Source: Microbispora rosea subsp. aerata
Lineage (GTDB): Bacteria; Actinomycetota; Actinomycetes; Streptosporangiales; Streptosporangiaceae
Assembly: GCF_014647835.1 (NCBI RefSeq)
Contig: NZ_BMPY01000001.1
Location: 1-64,000, forward strand
Direction of reading: 5' to 3'
Length of the DNA stretch: 64,000 nt
Positions 54,855 through 63,388 of this stretch are shown here, piece after piece. Every line of letters begins with the position of its first letter. The first letter of the stretch is position 1. A model generated the notes under the pieces. That model was not told where the DNA came from and made no database searches. It was given only the letters and a program-made list of their open reading frames with translations. Both the position numbers and the translations under genes were made by a program.

Positions 54855-55940
54855 ATGCGGTCCACGTCCTCAGCGGTGAGCCGGGCGGCCGCCGGCCTGT
54901 ACGCGGCCCTCGCCGCCCAGGTCGTCTCGGTGACCGCGCTCGCCGTGTTCGACGAGGCCCGGGGCAGGCGGCTGGCCTCGCAGATCGCGGCGTTCGGCGG
55001 CGATCCCGCCTCCCCCGCCGCCCGGAGCGTCAGCGGCGCGGCGACGGTGTTCGCCGTGCTCGTCCTGGTGCTGCTCGCCACGACCGTGACCACCGCGATC
55101 GCCTACCTGTCGTGGCTGCGGCAGGTGCGCCCGGCCACGCCGCCCGCCGCGCTCGCGGCGGCGTGCCTCCTGCCCGGGGTGAACCTCGTGGCGCCGCCGT
55201 TCCTCGCGGACCTGGCCTGGCGTGAGGCCCCTGCCCGGCGGCACGGCCGTCCGGCGGACCGTACGCGACGGGAAAACCACCCTGACCACGGGGAGCCGGG
55301 GAACCGGCCCACGGAACGCACCCGGTGGCTGGTGATCCTCGCCTGCTGGTGGCTGAGCTGGCTGGCCGCGCTGGGGCTGGTGTTCGCGGGCCCGGCACGG
55401 GACGGGCTGACCGGCCTCGGCACGCAGCAGGCCGCCGCGCTCGCCGTCGCTGCGCTCCTGTGCGCCTCGGCCGTCCGCGAGGTCACCGCCCGGCACGCGG
55501 GCGGAGGGCACGGGCACGGGACACGGCCTTCGATCCGGCCGGCCGTCCGCCTCAACCACGCCGAACGGCCGTCCGGCATGCCGACCGCGGAAGAGGGCGG
55601 AATGGCGGGCACATTCGACGACGCCGGATCGGGCACCCCGGACGACGGGCCCGGCCACGTGCCGGGCACCGCCCACATCACCCGCACGGCACCCGGGAAC
55701 GGCGACGGGAAAGACCACCCGCCAGGCGACAGACCCGGCCACACGGCCCCCGGCCGCGTCCCGGGCACCGCCCACGCCACCCGCACGGCACCCGGGAACG
55801 GCGACGGGAAGGATCACCTGCCGGGCGACGGGCCCGAGCTGCCGGAGCTGGCGTGCCAGAGCCGCCGCTGGGGCTCCGCCGGAAGGCCGGAGAGGAACCG
55901 TCCCTCCCGCGCGGCCGGCGGCGCGCCGTTGTCGGAGTAG
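54855..55940 (+). CDS. DUF4328-type membrane protein with repetitive tail
   Basis: The N-terminal 215 residues hold about four membrane helices (near 12-30, 62-85, 97-115, 155-172) in the DUF4328 pattern (YLSWLRQVRPATP, PGVNLVAPPFLADLAW, RWLVILACWWLSWL). The last about 145 residues are hydrophilic and low-complexity, with a perfect-phase 33-residue repeat (TAHITRTAPGNGDGKDH then TAHATRTAPGNGDGKDH). GGGGGAGAAC precedes the ATG. The 3' 127 bp overlap the end of leftward dnaE2. The function is unknown. Confidence 0.75.
   Translation: MRSTSSAVSRAAAGLYAALAAQVVSVTALAVFDEARGRRLASQIAAFGGDPASPAARSVSGAATVFAVLVLVLLATTVTTAIAYLSWLRQVRPATPPAALAAACLLPGVNLVAPPFLADLAWREAPARRHGRPADRTRRENHPDHGEPGNRPTERTRWLVILACWWLSWLAALGLVFAGPARDGLTGLGTQQAAALAVAALLCASAVREVTARHAGGGHGHGTRPSIRPAVRLNHAERPSGMPTAEEGGMAGTFDDAGSGTPDDGPGHVPGTAHITRTAPGNGDGKDHPPGDRPGHTAPGRVPGTAHATRTAPGNGDGKDHLPGDGPELPELACQSRRWGSAGRPERNRPSRAAGGAPLSE
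55662..55829. repeat. 99-bp-spaced direct repeat, two 69-bp copies
   Basis: Copies 55662-55730 and 55761-55829 are about 90% identical, and encode the 33-residue repeat of the DUF4328 tail. The second copy runs into the 3' end of dnaE2. Confidence 0.75.
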
Positions 55941-58900
55941 GGCGACACCCGGAAGCCGTTGCCGTACTCGATGGGCCGTCCGCCCACCCCCGCGCCCGGC
56001 GCGGGCACCTCGCTGATCATGGCGCGTACGGCGTCGAGCCCCTCGCTCCGCCACACGCGGTCGAGGTCGGCGAGGTTCCAGCAGTGCACGGCGCGCAGCG
56101 AGACCGCCCGGCCCCCGGTGCGCCGCACCACTCCCCTGGCGGCCAGCAGCCACGACCCGAACACGGTCGCGGCCGTGTGCGCCTGCACCGACTCGAAGAA
56201 CGTCAGGTCGATCGGGCCGGTGGAGTCGTCCAGGGTGGTGAAGATGACCCGCTGCCCCGACCGCACGGCGGGCGTCTGAGTGGCGACCTTGACCCCCGCG
56301 ACCAGGATCTCCGCGCCGTTGCGCCGCCGGAGCAGATCCCTGGCCCGCGTCACGCCGATCGCGTCGAGCAGGTCGCGGTAGAAGTCCATGACGTGGCGGC
56401 TGACGTCCATGCCGAGGATCTCCAGCTCTGCCTCGACGGCCTCGGCCTCGGTCATCTCCGGCAGCTCGCCGGGCGTGACCCGCTCGGTGAACCCCATCGG
56501 AAGCTGCCCCGCCGCGCCCACCGGGGAGCCGCGGTCGAGCGCGCCCACCTGGGCGATCAGGTCACGCCTGGTCAGCCGTCCCGGCCGCCAGCGCGGCTCC
56601 CCCGGCCGCAGGCCGTGCAGCGCGTCGAACCCGCCGACCTCCACGATCCGCTCGGCGACCGGCCGCGAGGGCCGGGCCCGCTCCCAGAAGTCGGCCAGCG
56701 AGGTGTACGGCCGGCCGGCGACCATGCGGTCCACCTCGGCCTCGCTCACCCCCCGGACGGCCGAGAACGGCACCCGCAGGCCGTACCCTCGGCCGAACTC
56801 CCCGGGCCCGCCCTCCGCCGGGCCCGTACGCTCGACCAGCCAGGTCTTCCCCGAGCGGTTGACGTCGAGGGGAAGGACGTCCACCCCGCACTGGCGGGCC
56901 TCGTCGAGGATGACCCGGCTCGGATACATGCCGGGGTCGTGGGTGAGCACGCCCGCGAGGAACGCGGCGGTGTGGTGCCGCTTCAGCCAGGCCGACTGGT
57001 AGGTGGGCAGCGCGAACGCCGCCGCGTGCGCCTTGCAGAACCCGAACCCGCCGAACGCGTCGAGCACCTTCCACGCCTGCTCGACCACGTCGGGGGGATA
57101 GCCGTTCTCCCTGGCGAGCGGCACGAACCAGGCGCGCACGGCCTCGCGGCCTTCCGGCGTGCCGAGGGCGCGGCGGGCCCGGTCGGCCTCCGACAGCCCC
57201 GACCCGGTCATGATGTCGATGATCCTCATGACCTGCTCGTGGAAGACGACCACCCCGTTTGTCTCCTTGAGGGCCTCGCGCAGCGACTCGTGCGGGTAGC
57301 GCGCCTCGCGGAAGCCGTGCCGGGTCTCCAGGTAGGGCGTGACCATGTCGGAGTTGACCGGCCCGGGGCGGAACAGCGAGATGTCCACGATCAGGTCGTG
57401 CATCGTGCGCGGCTCCAGCTTGGCGACCAGTTCGCGCTGCCCCGGCGACTCGATCTGGAAGCAGCCGATCGTACGGCTGAGGCGGATCATGTCGTAGGTC
57501 TCCGGGTCGTCGCGCGGGACGGCGTCCAGGTCGATCTTCCGGTTCTCGACCCGCTCGATCTCCCGGAGGGCGTAGGCGAGCGCCGACTGCATGCGCACGC
57601 CGAGCACGTCGAGCTTGAGCAGGCCCGCCTCCTCCACGTCGTCCTTGTCGAACTGCGACATCGGGAAGTCCAGCAGGCTGCGCTCGACCGGCGTGCGGTC
57701 GCGCAGCGTGGCGTTGCCGATCAAAACGCCGCAGGGGTGCAGCGCGATGTGCCGGGGCAGCCCGTCGAGCCGCTCCGCCAGGCGGAACACGGTCTGCAGC
57801 GACCGGTCGTTCAGCCCGCTGTCGCGCAGCTCCGGCAGGTCGGACAGCGCGGCCCTGATCTGCCTGGCCCGCACCTGCGGGAACGCCTTGGCGATGACGT
57901 CGATCTCGTGCGGCGGCAGGCCCATCGCGGCGCCGACGTCCCTGATCGCGCTGCGGGCGCGGTAGGTCTCCATCATCGACACGCAGGCCACCCGCTCCTC
58001 GCCGTACCTGCCGAGGATCGCGCGGTAGCAGTCGAGGCGGCGGGCCGACTCCACGTCGATGTCGATGTCGGGCAGGCCCTTGCGGCCCTCCGACAGGAAG
58101 CGCTCCATCAGCAGGCCGTGTTCGAGCGGGTTCACCTCGCCGATGCCGATCAGGTAGTTGACCAGGCTGCCCGCCCCCGAGCCGCGGATCGCGCACCGCA
58201 CGCCCATCCCCCGGATCATGTCCGTGATGCCGGCGACGGAGGTGAAGTAGCCCGACAGCCGCTTCTTCTCGATGACGTGGAGCTCGGCGGCGAGCCGGTC
58301 GCGGGCCTCGGCCGAGCGCTCCAGGCCGCGCCGGGCCAGCCCCTCCTCACACCGGCGCCGCAGCGCGGGCACCGGGTCCTCGCCGGTCTCCGGCAGGTGG
58401 AGCCGGGGCCGCTCGGGGTCGAGCAGGGGCACGATCTCGACGGGGTCGAGCACGCATCTGTCCGCCACGCGGCGCGTCTCGGCCAGCAGCCGCCCCGCCC
58501 GGCCGGTGTCGCCGCCGCAGATCCGCGCGGCCACCCGGGCCATCTCCGCGCCGTCCTTCAGGTACGCGTGGGCCGTGGGGTCGTCCAGGTGGCGCCCGTC
58601 GAGGGGCACCAGCTTGCGCGCCGCGTCGAGCACGTTGCCGACCTGGTGGTCGGCGGCGTCCAGGTGGCGGACCGCGTTGGTCAGCACGACCGGCACGCCC
58701 GTCGAGTCGGCCAGCCCGATCATGCGGGCGGCGGTGTTCGCGTCGCGATAGCCGTACAGGTCGGACACCTCGACCACCACGTCGGGGACCGTCGCGCGCC
58801 AGGCGGCCAGCAGGGCGCGGGCGTGGTCGTCGCGCCGCTCGGCCACCGCGCGGCCGACGCCGGAGCGGGGCCCGAGCAGCACGACCAGCCGCGGCTCCCC

Positions 58901-59377
58901 GTCCGGGCCGGTCGCGTGCTCGGCCACCACGCCCGGCGTGACGTGCGGCTCGCCGCGCTCCCCCGCGTGGTGGGCGGCCGTGACCAGGCGGCACAGCGCG
59001 GCCCAGCCGCCGGAGCGAGCGAGCACGACGACCCGCGCCGGCTCGCCCGCCGTCCCCCGGCCGTGCCCATGCCCGTGCGCGTGTCCCCGTCCGGTACGGC
59101 GGCCGTACGGCGGGCCGCCCCCGAACAGGTCGTCCGGCGTCGAGGGCGGGGAAGCGGCGCCGTCGAGGGCGAGGTCGACGCCGACGACCGGGCGGACGCC
59201 CTGCTCATGGCACGCGATGACGTGCTTGATCGCGCCGTAGAGGCCGTCGCGGTCGGTCAGCGCCAGCGTGTCCATGCCGTGCTCGGCGGCCCGGCGGACG
59301 AGCGCGGCCGGAAACGCGGTGCCGTACCGCAGCGAGAAGGCGGACGCCACGTGCAGGTGAGTGAAGGGTTCCGTCAC
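55814..59377 (-). CDS. dnaE2: Error-prone DNA polymerase DnaE2
   Basis: DnaE2 is the C-family polymerase for damage-induced mutagenesis (with ImuA'/ImuB). The 1187-residue protein has an N-terminal PHP domain (HLHVASAFSLRYG), the polymerase catalytic PDIDIDVE (436-443; Asp437, Asp439), GFGFCKAHAAAFA, the helix-hairpin-helix segment, an OB fold (VKVATQTPAVRSGQRV) and the DnaE2 C-terminal IEYGNGFRVSPYSD. A His/Gly-rich HAHGHGHGRG insert (99-108) lies in the PHP domain. GTG 59377 has GGGGG 6 nt upstream. imuB is not in the window; DUF6504 lies upstream, as is usual. Confidence 0.95.
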   Translation of the reverse strand: MTEPFTHLHVASAFSLRYGTAFPAALVRRAAEHGMDTLALTDRDGLYGAIKHVIACHEQGVRPVVGVDLALDGAASPPSTPDDLFGGGPPYGRRTGRGHAHGHGHGRGTAGEPARVVVLARSGGWAALCRLVTAAHHAGERGEPHVTPGVVAEHATGPDGEPRLVVLLGPRSGVGRAVAERRDDHARALLAAWRATVPDVVVEVSDLYGYRDANTAARMIGLADSTGVPVVLTNAVRHLDAADHQVGNVLDAARKLVPLDGRHLDDPTAHAYLKDGAEMARVAARICGGDTGRAGRLLAETRRVADRCVLDPVEIVPLLDPERPRLHLPETGEDPVPALRRRCEEGLARRGLERSAEARDRLAAELHVIEKKRLSGYFTSVAGITDMIRGMGVRCAIRGSGAGSLVNYLIGIGEVNPLEHGLLMERFLSEGRKGLPDIDIDVESARRLDCYRAILGRYGEERVACVSMMETYRARSAIRDVGAAMGLPPHEIDVIAKAFPQVRARQIRAALSDLPELRDSGLNDRSLQTVFRLAERLDGLPRHIALHPCGVLIGNATLRDRTPVERSLLDFPMSQFDKDDVEEAGLLKLDVLGVRMQSALAYALREIERVENRKIDLDAVPRDDPETYDMIRLSRTIGCFQIESPGQRELVAKLEPRTMHDLIVDISLFRPGPVNSDMVTPYLETRHGFREARYPHESLREALKETNGVVVFHEQVMRIIDIMTGSGLSEADRARRALGTPEGREAVRAWFVPLARENGYPPDVVEQAWKVLDAFGGFGFCKAHAAAFALPTYQSAWLKRHHTAAFLAGVLTHDPGMYPSRVILDEARQCGVDVLPLDVNRSGKTWLVERTGPAEGGPGEFGRGYGLRVPFSAVRGVSEAEVDRMVAGRPYTSLADFWERARPSRPVAERIVEVGGFDALHGLRPGEPRWRPGRLTRRDLIAQVGALDRGSPVGAAGQLPMGFTERVTPGELPEMTEAEAVEAELEILGMDVSRHVMDFYRDLLDAIGVTRARDLLRRRNGAEILVAGVKVATQTPAVRSGQRVIFTTLDDSTGPIDLTFFESVQAHTAATVFGSWLLAARGVVRRTGGRAVSLRAVHCWNLADLDRVWRSEGLDAVRAMISEVPAPGAGVGGRPIEYGNGFRVSPYSDNGAPPAAREGRFLSGLPAEPQRRLWHASSGSSGPSPGR

Positions 59378-59456
59378 CGGCGTCCCCCCGTCCGTCGCCC
59401 GTTCCGTCCTCCAGCGGCCCGCCCCCCGATCGTCGTGGCTGGCTGGAGCGTTCCCA

Positions 59457-59723
59457 TCAGTCCCAGGCCCTCAGCAGGAGCCACCCGCCGCTGGCGGTGT
59501 CGAAGCGCAGCTCATAGGTCCCGGCCTCCTTGCCGGTGGCGGCTCCCACTCGCCAGAAGCGCCGCTCGCCGGGGTCGGCGTCCGAGGTCTTCCACCATTC
59601 CCTGGCGACCACCCAGTAGTCCTGGATCTCGCGGACGGTGTAGAGCCGGTCACGCCAGACGAACTGGGCAGGATGCCCGTCCCGGACCCACACCTCGATC
59701 GGATCGCCGTAAAGTCTGCTCAA
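59457..59723 (-). CDS. DUF6504 family small protein (88 aa)
   Basis: A compact soluble protein, LYGDPIEVWVRDGHPAQF, WRDRLYTVREI, DYWVVAREWW, with a C-terminal YELRFDTASGGWLLLRAWD. This is the family usually encoded beside dnaE2/imuB in actinobacteria, and is presumed to aid translesion synthesis. TTG 59723 has GGGAGAAGGAG upstream and matches the family start. A longer frame reaches GTG 59753. It lies 79 bp before dnaE2 on the same strand and is probably cotranscribed. Confidence 0.8.
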   Translation of the reverse strand: MSRLYGDPIEVWVRDGHPAQFVWRDRLYTVREIQDYWVVAREWWKTSDADPGERRFWRVGAATGKEAGTYELRFDTASGGWLLLRAWD

Positions 59724-60225
59724 GACTCCTTCTCCCTGTGGCTTCATGGCCACCCGGGGGAAGACGGGCGGATAATTCGGGCAGAATCGCCGCTACTTCG
59801 AACATACGTTCCCAGGAGATCGAACGCAAGTCGGCACGGCCTCTTCCAGCGACAGAACCCCGGCGAACGCGTTCACGCGACGGGTTTCGCCCGCCCCGAC
59901 CCCACCGCCATCCCCTGCGGGGACGGGGACCGGCGATCCCATCGTCCGACGGAAGCGGGACGCGAGGGGCATGGTTGGCACTCGGGACGGGAGAGTGCTA
60001 ACAGTATTGAGAGTCGCCGGCGCGCGTGCCGGGGTCTGGGGAGTGTCCGACGCATGCTGCCCGCCGCGAGCGTGGATCCGGACGGATGCCGCGCAAGGCG
60101 GAGAAGGAGCTGGTCACAGCGCGATCGGACGACGGCCCCTGGCTCCGGGGATTACGAGCTCGCGAGGAACGTTCGTGGGTGGGGCAACGCGGCGAGGTGC
60201 CGCCCGGGCCACGCGTAGCAGGGCC
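59724..60225. other. Roughly 500-bp divergent intergenic region
   Basis: It should carry the promoter (and, by analogy with mycobacterial dnaE2, a damage-response site) for DUF6504-dnaE2, and one for the glycosyltransferase. A GAACATACGTTC palindrome at 59799-59810 fits the GAACNNNNGTTC form of actinobacterial LexA boxes. No gene is supported apart from the short frame at 60226. Confidence 0.55.
59799..59810. promoter_or_regulatory. Candidate LexA (SOS) box upstream of DUF6504-dnaE2
   Basis: GAACATACGTTC is a perfect match to the GAAC-N4-GTTC core of actinobacterial LexA boxes (M. tuberculosis dnaE2 and imuA'-imuB are LexA-controlled). It lies 76 bp upstream of the DUF6504 start, where a promoter-overlapping operator would be expected. 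Confidence 0.75.
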
Positions 60226-60336
60226 ATGATCTGCCAGACACGACCCGAGCACTACGACACGTACGCGGCGGCGGTGGACTACTACGCCGAAGACCGTGGA
60301 TGCGTATCGGAGGTGTACTCGTCATGCGTTCAGTGA
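60226..60336 (+). CDS. Possible leader peptide (36 aa) before the glycosyltransferase
   Basis: A short frame from ATG 60226 to TGA 60336 encodes MICQTRPEHYDTYAAAVDYY and continues with an acidic, Cys-containing end (YSSCVQ). It overlaps the first codons of the glycosyltransferase gene in another frame, so it could couple translation. AGGG lies only 3 nt upstream, which is weak. It could equally be fortuitous. Confidence 0.3.
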   Translation: MICQTRPEHYDTYAAAVDYYAEDRGCVSEVYSSCVQ

Positions 60337-61427
60337 GCGGCCTTCACCCCGCCCGGTTCCGCTCCGGCGGACTGCGGATCGCGATGGTCGCCCCGCCCTG
60401 GTACGAGCTGCCGCCCCGCGCGTACGGCGGCATCGAGGCCATGGTGTCCGACCTGACCACCGCCCTCGTACGCCGTGGTCACAAGGTGACGCTGATCGGC
60501 GCGGGACGCGCCGACACACCGGCCGACTACATCGCCACCTATCCGGAAGCCCCCTCTCCGCGCATCGGAGAGCCGCTGCCCGAGGTGGTGCACGCGGCGG
60601 CGGCCGCGGCCACGCTGGCCTCCCTCGACGTCGACATCGTCCACGACCACTCCCTGGCCGGCCCGCTCACGGCGGCCTCCCGTACGGCTCCGACGCTGGT
60701 CACCGTGCACGGCGTGATCGACGGCGACCTGGGCGAGTTCTACCGCAGGCTGGGCGGCGCCGTCTCGCTGGCGGCGATCTCCGGCTCGCAGCGCGCGTCG
60801 GCCCCCGACCTGAACTGGGCCGGGGTGGTGCACAACGCCCTGGACGCCGCGACCTTCCCCTTCCGCGAGGACAAGGAGGACTGGCTCCTGTGGCTGGGCC
60901 GGTTCAGCCCGGACAAGGGCGCCCACCTCGCCATCGACGCCGCCCGCGCGGCCGGCCGGAAGATCCTCCTCGCCGGCAAGCTGACCGAGCCGTCCGAGCA
61001 CGACTACTTCTCCCGGTTCGTCCGTCCCCGCCTCGGCGCGGACGCCGAGTACGTGGGCGAGGCCGACGCCGCCCGCAAGCGCGACCTGCTGTCGCGGGCG
61101 CGCTGCCTGCTGTTCCCCATCCAGTGGGAGGAGCCGTTCGGGCTGGTGATGATCGAGGCGATGGCGTGCGGCACGCCGGTGGTCACCATGCGCCGGGGCG
61201 CGGCGCCGGAGGTCGTGGCGGACGGCGTCACCGGCTATGTGTGCGCGTCCCCGGACGAGCTGCCGGGCGCGGTCGAGCGGGCCGGTGGGCTCGACCCGCG
61301 GGCCTGCCGCACCCACGTCGAGCGGCACTTCGACGTCTCGGTCATGGCCGAGGGATACGAGCGCCTGTATCAGCAGGTGATCGCGGGGACGGCCCTGCGC
61401 GACCCGGCCCCCGCCCTCGCCGGCTGA
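60324..61427 (+). CDS. Family 4 glycosyltransferase
   Basis: The 367-residue GT-B enzyme transfers a sugar from a nucleotide sugar. The N-terminal domain has RIAMVAPPWYELPPRAYGGIE and VDIVHDHSLAG. The C-terminal domain has WLGRFSPDKGAHLAIDAAR, FPIQWEEPFGLVMIEAMACGTPVV with the donor-site Glu-x7-Glu, and the GVTGYVC loop. GGAGGTG lies 8 nt before ATG 60324; an ATG 8 codons upstream is weaker. The acceptor is unknown. It is followed by a perfect hairpin. Confidence 0.9.
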   Translation: MRSVSGLHPARFRSGGLRIAMVAPPWYELPPRAYGGIEAMVSDLTTALVRRGHKVTLIGAGRADTPADYIATYPEAPSPRIGEPLPEVVHAAAAAATLASLDVDIVHDHSLAGPLTAASRTAPTLVTVHGVIDGDLGEFYRRLGGAVSLAAISGSQRASAPDLNWAGVVHNALDAATFPFREDKEDWLLWLGRFSPDKGAHLAIDAARAAGRKILLAGKLTEPSEHDYFSRFVRPRLGADAEYVGEADAARKRDLLSRARCLLFPIQWEEPFGLVMIEAMACGTPVVTMRRGAAPEVVADGVTGYVCASPDELPGAVERAGGLDPRACRTHVERHFDVSVMAEGYERLYQQVIAGTALRDPAPALAG

Positions 61428-61456
61428 CCCGCGTCTGTCTTTTCCCGGCTCCTTTT

Positions 61457-61489
61457 CCCGGCTCGCCCGCGCCCGGCGGGCGAGCCGGG
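61457..61489. terminator. Perfect 14-bp hairpin after the glycosyltransferase gene
   Basis: CCCGGCTCGCCCGC (61457-61470) pairs exactly with 61476-61489 around GCCCG, 30 bp after the stop codon. Confidence 0.8.
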
Positions 61490-61547
61490 GCCCGCGTTTC
61501 GCAGTCTTCGCGAAAGGCCGCCTTCCGAAGACAGGCCGCGGCGAGGC

Positions 61548-61690
61548 TCAGCCCACGTGTTCCGCGTACGCGGCCAGGAGCTGGGCCTCCGCGGTGTCGA
61601 AGTACGCGAACAGCTCCCGCTCGGCCCGCTCGTAGCCGCCGTCGATCAGCAGCGTGGCGATGCGCGCGTTGTCTTCCAGGTAGGGCTCGT
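61548..61690 (-). pseudogene. C-terminal remnant of a leftward gene, possibly a GntR-family regulator
   Basis: Reading leftward, a well-formed C-terminus of about 47 codons (NEPYLEDNARIATLLIDGG, then YERAERELFAYFDTAEAQLL, ending YAEHVG) ends in TGA at 61548. Upstream the frame runs into a TAG around 61715 with no start and no homologous-looking residues beyond about 61690. Helical pattern and position suggest the C-terminal domain of a GntR-type regulator of the 5-oxoprolinase locus. The rest of the gene is missing. Confidence 0.6.
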
Positions 61691-62004
61691 TCCTCGCCGG
61701 CTTCTCACCCCGGACGGACCGCTACCGCTCGTGGATCACGGTGGCCGTCACCCTGGTCTCGACCACGGGCTTCCCCCTCCTCGGCAAGGCCCCGGCCAGC
61801 CTCCTGATCCCCGCCGGAGCGCTCAACGGCCTCATCCTGCCCGTCGGCCTGGCCGTGATCCTCTGGGTCGCCGCGCGCCGCCGCGATCTCATGGGCGGTT
61901 ACCGTTACCCTGCCTGGCTCCTCGGCGTCGGCGTGCTCGCCTGGGCGCTGACGAATTACCTTGGCTGGAACTCCCTCACCGGGATCAGCGCACTCTGGAG
62001 CTGA
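61684..62004 (+). pseudogene. C-terminal remnant of an NRAMP-like transporter
   Basis: The frame from about 61684 encodes GSFLAGFSPRTDRYRSWITV, a hydrophobic helix (TGFPLLGKAPASLLIPAGALNG), LILPVGLAVILWVAARRRDL, GGYRYPAWLL and a last helix. These are the final about 105 residues of an NRAMP-family (YcsG-like) membrane protein, normally about 400 residues. A TAG lies just before. In B. subtilis ycsG sits between ycsF and kipI, in keeping with pxpA beginning 3 bp downstream here. The N-terminal three quarters are gone. Confidence 0.75.
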
Positions 62005-62007
62005 AGC

Positions 62008-62775
62008 ATGGACATCGACCTGAACTCCGATCTGGGCGAGGGCTTCGGCCAGTGGAGCCTCGGCGACGACGAGGCGCTGCTGTCGATCGTCACGAGCGCC
62101 AACGTCGCCTGCGGGTTTCACGCGGGAGATCCCGTGATCATGCGGCGCACCTGCGAGACGGCGGCCGCGCGCGGCGTGGTGATCGGCGCCCAGGTCTCCT
62201 ATCGCGACCTCGCGGGCTTCGGGCGGCGCTTCGTCGACGTGCCGCCCGTCGAGCTCGCCGACGACATCATCTACCAGATCGGGGCGCTGGACGCCTTCGC
62301 GCGGGTGGCGGGCACCAAGGTCAGGTACGTGAAACCGCACGGCGCGCTCTACAACGCGATCGTGCATCACGAGGCGCAGGCCGCCGCGGTGGTCGCCGCC
62401 GTGCGGGCCTACGACCCCGATCTGCCCGTGCTCGGCCTCCCCGGCTCGGCGTGGCTGCGCCAGGCCGAGCGGGCCGGCCTCACCGCGGTCGCCGAGTGCT
62501 TCGCCGACCGCGCGTACACGCCGGAAGGCACGCTGGTGCCGCGCGGCGTCGCCGGCGCCGTCCTGCACGACCCCGCCCAGGTCGCCGAACGCAGCGTGCG
62601 CATGGCCTCGGGCGAGCCGATCGAGGCCGTCGACGGGACGCCGATCGTCGTCAAGGCCGACTCGATCTGCGTGCACGGCGACAGCCCCGGCGCCGTCGCC
62701 ATGGCGGTCGAGGTGCGCGACGCGCTCAAGGCCGCCGGCATCGGCCTGGCGCCGTTCGCCGGGGGGAAGGCGTGA
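62008..62775 (+). CDS. pxpA: 5-oxoprolinase subunit PxpA (LamB/YcsF family)
   Basis: PxpA with PxpB and PxpC cleaves 5-oxoproline (pyroglutamate) to glutamate using ATP. The 255-residue protein starts [14 protein letters not shown], contains [36 protein letters not shown] and the C-terminal DSICVHGD, the full family pattern. Its stop overlaps the pxpB start (GTGA, 62772-62775). It begins 3 bp after the NRAMP remnant, so its promoter must lie inside or before the remnant, or may have been lost. Confidence 0.94.
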   Translation: MDIDLNSDLGEGFGQWSLGDDEALLSIVTSANVACGFHAGDPVIMRRTCETAAARGVVIGAQVSYRDLAGFGRRFVDVPPVELADDIIYQIGALDAFARVAGTKVRYVKPHGALYNAIVHHEAQAAAVVAAVRAYDPDLPVLGLPGSAWLRQAERAGLTAVAECFADRAYTPEGTLVPRGVAGAVLHDPAQVAERSVRMASGEPIEAVDGTPIVVKADSICVHGDSPGAVAMAVEVRDALKAAGIGLAPFAGGKA

Positions 62776-63383
62776 ACGCGCGGCTGCACCCCTGCGGCGA
62801 GCACGCTGCCCTGGTCGAGCTCGCCGGTCTCGACGAGGTCGTCGCGCTCTACGACGCCCTCGCGGCCGATCCCCCGCCGGGCATCGTCGACATCGTCCCC
62901 GCGGCCCGCACCGTGCTCGTCCGGTTCGAGCCCCCCGCGTGCCACACGACGGTCGAGTCCGCCGTGCGGGCCGTACGGCCGGCCGGGGGCCGCCGCGCGA
63001 CGGCCGAGGAGGTGGTGGTCCCGGTCGCCTACGACGGCGACGACCTCGCCGACGTGGCCCGGCTGACCGGGCTCACCGTACGCGAGGTCGTGGCGGCGCA
63101 CACCGGCACGCCCTGGACGGTCGCCTTCTGCGGGTTCGCCCCCGGCTTCGGCTATCTGACCGGCGGCGACCCCCGGCTGGCCGTGCCGCGGCGGCCCGAG
63201 GCGCGCGTACGCGTGCCCGCCGGCGCCGTGGGGCTCGCCGGGGAGTTCAGCGGCGTCTACCCGCGCGAGTCCCCGGGCGGCTGGCAGCTCATCGGGCGCA
63301 CCGAGACCGTGGTGTGGGACATCGCCGCCGACCCGCCCGCCCTGCTCCGCCCGGGAGTCCGGGTGCGGTTCACGGAGGCGTAG
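62772..63383 (+). CDS. pxpB: 5-oxoprolinase subunit PxpB (KipI family)
   Basis: The 203-residue KipI-type subunit has [40 protein letters not shown], the [18 protein letters not shown] loop and GGWQLIGRT. The cyclophilin-like fold pairs with PxpC. GTG start overlaps pxpA, and pxpC follows after 5 bp. Translational coupling across all three is likely. Confidence 0.94.
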   Translation: MNARLHPCGEHAALVELAGLDEVVALYDALAADPPPGIVDIVPAARTVLVRFEPPACHTTVESAVRAVRPAGGRRATAEEVVVPVAYDGDDLADVARLTGLTVREVVAAHTGTPWTVAFCGFAPGFGYLTGGDPRLAVPRRPEARVRVPAGAVGLAGEFSGVYPRESPGGWQLIGRTETVVWDIAADPPALLRPGVRVRFTEA

Positions 63384-63388
63384 CGAGC

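Noticed and set aside
55325-60001. 1558-codon rightward frame antisense to dnaE2
   Set aside because: Shadow frame caused by GC-rich third positions in dnaE2; the product is Arg/His/Gly-rich with no domain.
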